Assembly: GCF_003590095.1 (NCBI RefSeq) | Contig: NC_039491.1 | Location: 2,914,001 to 2,978,000, forward strand | Source: Trichoplusia ni | Lineage: Eukaryota; Arthropoda; Insecta; Lepidoptera; Noctuidae | DNA length: 64,000 nucleotides | Direction of reading: 5' to 3' | Shown here: one piece after another, positions 61,901 to 64,000 of the stretch | Numbering within the stretch: position 1 is the first letter of the stretch | Layout of the letters: each line of letters starts with the position of its first letter | Program-made: the position numbers and the translations under genes | Notes under the pieces: model-generated | What the model saw: only the letters and a program-made list of their open reading frames with translations | Told to the model about the DNA's origin: nothing | Database searches by the model: none

Positions 61901-64000
61901 TGTTTCCTATGTATTAATTTGTATTGTATATATTTTTACTGCAACACTTATACTTACACTTTTTTATCCTGGATGACGTCACGTCTTAACGGAGTTAGGT
62001 GTCAGCCATTTCTGCTTCACAATTTTCGAATATTGTAAAGCTTAGAAATTGTAAAGCGATCAATAGTTTTTTTACATTATACGTCAAATACATTATCTGT
62101 AATTTAACAACTTATTTCTATTACAAACAGTTATAAGTTCTTACGTCCTTTGATCTCTCAATGCGCAGGCGCAGCGTCCCGTTATACGTCGTCATACGTA
62201 ACTTGTTAGTCTCTAAACAGACAGCAAACATAACGACACTCTGTAGAAAACTATGCAAAAGATTTTAAACCTTAATTTTTCAACAATAAAGTTATAATTC
62301 GTATAATAAGAAGTCTGCCAATTTATGATTACGTACTTACGTGTGAAGAATGAAATTGCATTTCGTTTTTATTCATAGCTTCCTAATTGTATTATTAAAA
62401 TTTAACGTTTGGACAAATACATCCTAATGATGTGGCTTACCTTGTCTCTCTTCCACAACTGCAATATTCTTATTTCAGGATTTAATTAGCCCACTGATCT
62501 TTCTATGTAACGATAAGGTTGAATTGACAATATAAACCTGTGCTTTGACATTTAATAAATCTTTCTTCAGCACAAGGGTTTCTTCACTTCTTAGAATATT
62601 GCTCAAATACGCTTTCAACAACTTAGAGTATCTAAAATCTCCACTTCGATTCTCCAAACCTTATCTTAAACAATAAACAATGACAAATCCGTTGTTCCGA
62701 AGACCATCGTTATCTGCGACAGAACGACTCTACTTCCATTAGTAAGAAATTTTATCTGTTTGTCACGAGCTTTACTTAAATTAGGCTGTGCACACACGGA
62801 CCGGCAGTCACTTAACATCGACCTCCGAAGATATTCTTCCCTAAGGCCAGTGTGAAACCATCCTTAGTGGGTTGTTTGTTCAAGAACAGTGCCTTTATTG
62901 CTTATTTGAGATGCTTTTATAGAAATACAAGGGAATCTTCACGTTCTTAGTAATTCCTTACGCAAACATGCACTATTTCGTGACGTAGATACGGCTTTGT
63001 TATAGATAAACTTATGTAAACTACTGATAAAGCTTTGTAGAATATTCGTGACGTTCGAGAACAAGCTTTTTGTATTCGCTGCGGATTTTTGCAGTGTCTA
63101 TAAATATGGCGTCGATGGTAATAAGTTCATTACATATTCCGCTGTTGTCGCTATAAACTAGTTCAAATGCAGTGGTTACTAACTACATAAGTGGTTTATA
63201 TGTCGCCAGTAACAGTTAGTTACGTGACTGAGAAAAATCTCCATTAATCTGCCGCTAGTTGTGTACTAAGCTCATTTCGCGGAACATTACACTGTCGGCG
63301 CGCACCGCGCATGCGCCACTTGTCCATCTCACATCTGTCATCCTTCCTCCTTATTTTTTCACCTTCCTGTTTCTGCTATCCTGGTACAATATTAAAGGGA
63401 TTCACAAAGTTTTACAAGGTTAAGCGCGTACTTTATAAAAATTGTTTAATTAAAATTAGTTATTTAACTTTATTTTTGGATTTCTCGTACACGTGCTATT
63501 TATTAAGCATAATGAGACACCTCTTATGGTAATTTAGTACCTACTTGCATGTTAATAACTAGCCAAAGTATGATCGAATAAAACATTGATACGGATAAAA
63601 ATAACAAATGACGACTTCGAACGATTCCAAGATACAAAATAAAACAAGAATATTACTGAGAGCATTCAACATCTGCCCGGACAGGCTGAATGCACCTGCC
63701 TTTGCGCGGCTCTGCCGAAAACCAGCGCGAAAAACTACCCGCCGCGGCGTATCGCTCATTATAATAACAGGTGAGGTTATGGCAAACCTAGAACCTAACT
63801 GTACACAAACACGATAATTGCATACATACAACATATTACTATAAATTCTGTAGTAAACTATTTTCTTATCGTACGTAATTGGAATAATGAGTGTTTTTGC
63901 CTAGCTTAATATTTACTACGCAAGGTGTGTGTAACTTTAACAATTTGTACAATATTTTGATGGATAATACCAATAAGGTGGTGACTGGTGATAGACAGTA
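55969..64000 (+). other. Right-hand intronic or unassigned DNA
   Basis: AT-rich DNA to the window edge with no supported gene. NRF1/Ewg-like sites lie at 56750-56759 (partial), 62162-62173 (TGCGCAGGCGCA) and 63306-63317 (CGCGCATGCGCC). A GC-rich open segment at 63608-63770 ends in a donor-like CAG|GTGAGG and is discussed as a finding. No host-gene exon was recognised. Confidence 0.4.

Noticed and set aside
1..64000. CRISPR arrays, phage or bacterial operons
   Set aside because: No regularly spaced repeats, no ribosome binding sites, and all the genes are spliced eukaryotic genes or typical animal single-exon genes.

Overview
This is AT-rich animal nuclear DNA with short, split, GT-AG exons. 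It looks lepidopteran, probably a moth. The evidence is insect-like gene content, a tRNA-derived SINE ending in an (ATTT)n tail of the type I know from moths, Helitron-type repeats with A|TC...CTAG|T ends, and a TA-flanked MITE. No bacterial, viral, rRNA or CRISPR signal was seen.

Layout. (1) 291-6193, plus: complete 16-exon CDC5L (splicing and mitotic Myb protein, 800 aa). (2) 6194-7206: the two converging 3' ends, with a SINE between them. (3) 7207-17567, minus: complete 18-exon FANCM translocase (1565 aa). It has full helicase motifs but no C-terminal ERCC4/HhH region. (4) 17568-18748: shared head-to-head promoter interval. (5) 18749-21132, plus: complete 5-exon ERCC1 (282 aa). (6) From about 22.16 kb to beyond the right edge, plus: a very large gene. 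It has a probable non-coding first exon, an 11-kb intron, a first coding exon at 33229-33468 carrying the Cys box of the USP53/USP54/echinus family, and an intron of more than 30 kb that runs out of the window. (7) Nested antisense in that intron: intronless NXT1 (41227-41634) and a five-exon MFSD9-like transporter (43357-45438). (8) A second GC-rich promoter-like block with a possible short coding exon lies at 55628-55968. Its splice phase matches the USP exon.

Three neighbouring genes (CDC5L, FANCM, ERCC1) serve genome maintenance or mRNA processing. FANCM and ERCC1 are divergently paired. The FANCM protein lacks the ERCC4-like plus HhH2 module that vertebrate FANCM has, and ERCC1 is built from that same pair of folds. 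I reconstructed the exons by hand from splice sites, reading frame and family similarity. Every complete multi-exon gene gives a total coding length divisible by three with no internal stop. About 40 kb of the window is intron or intergenic DNA, and little in it can be assigned.
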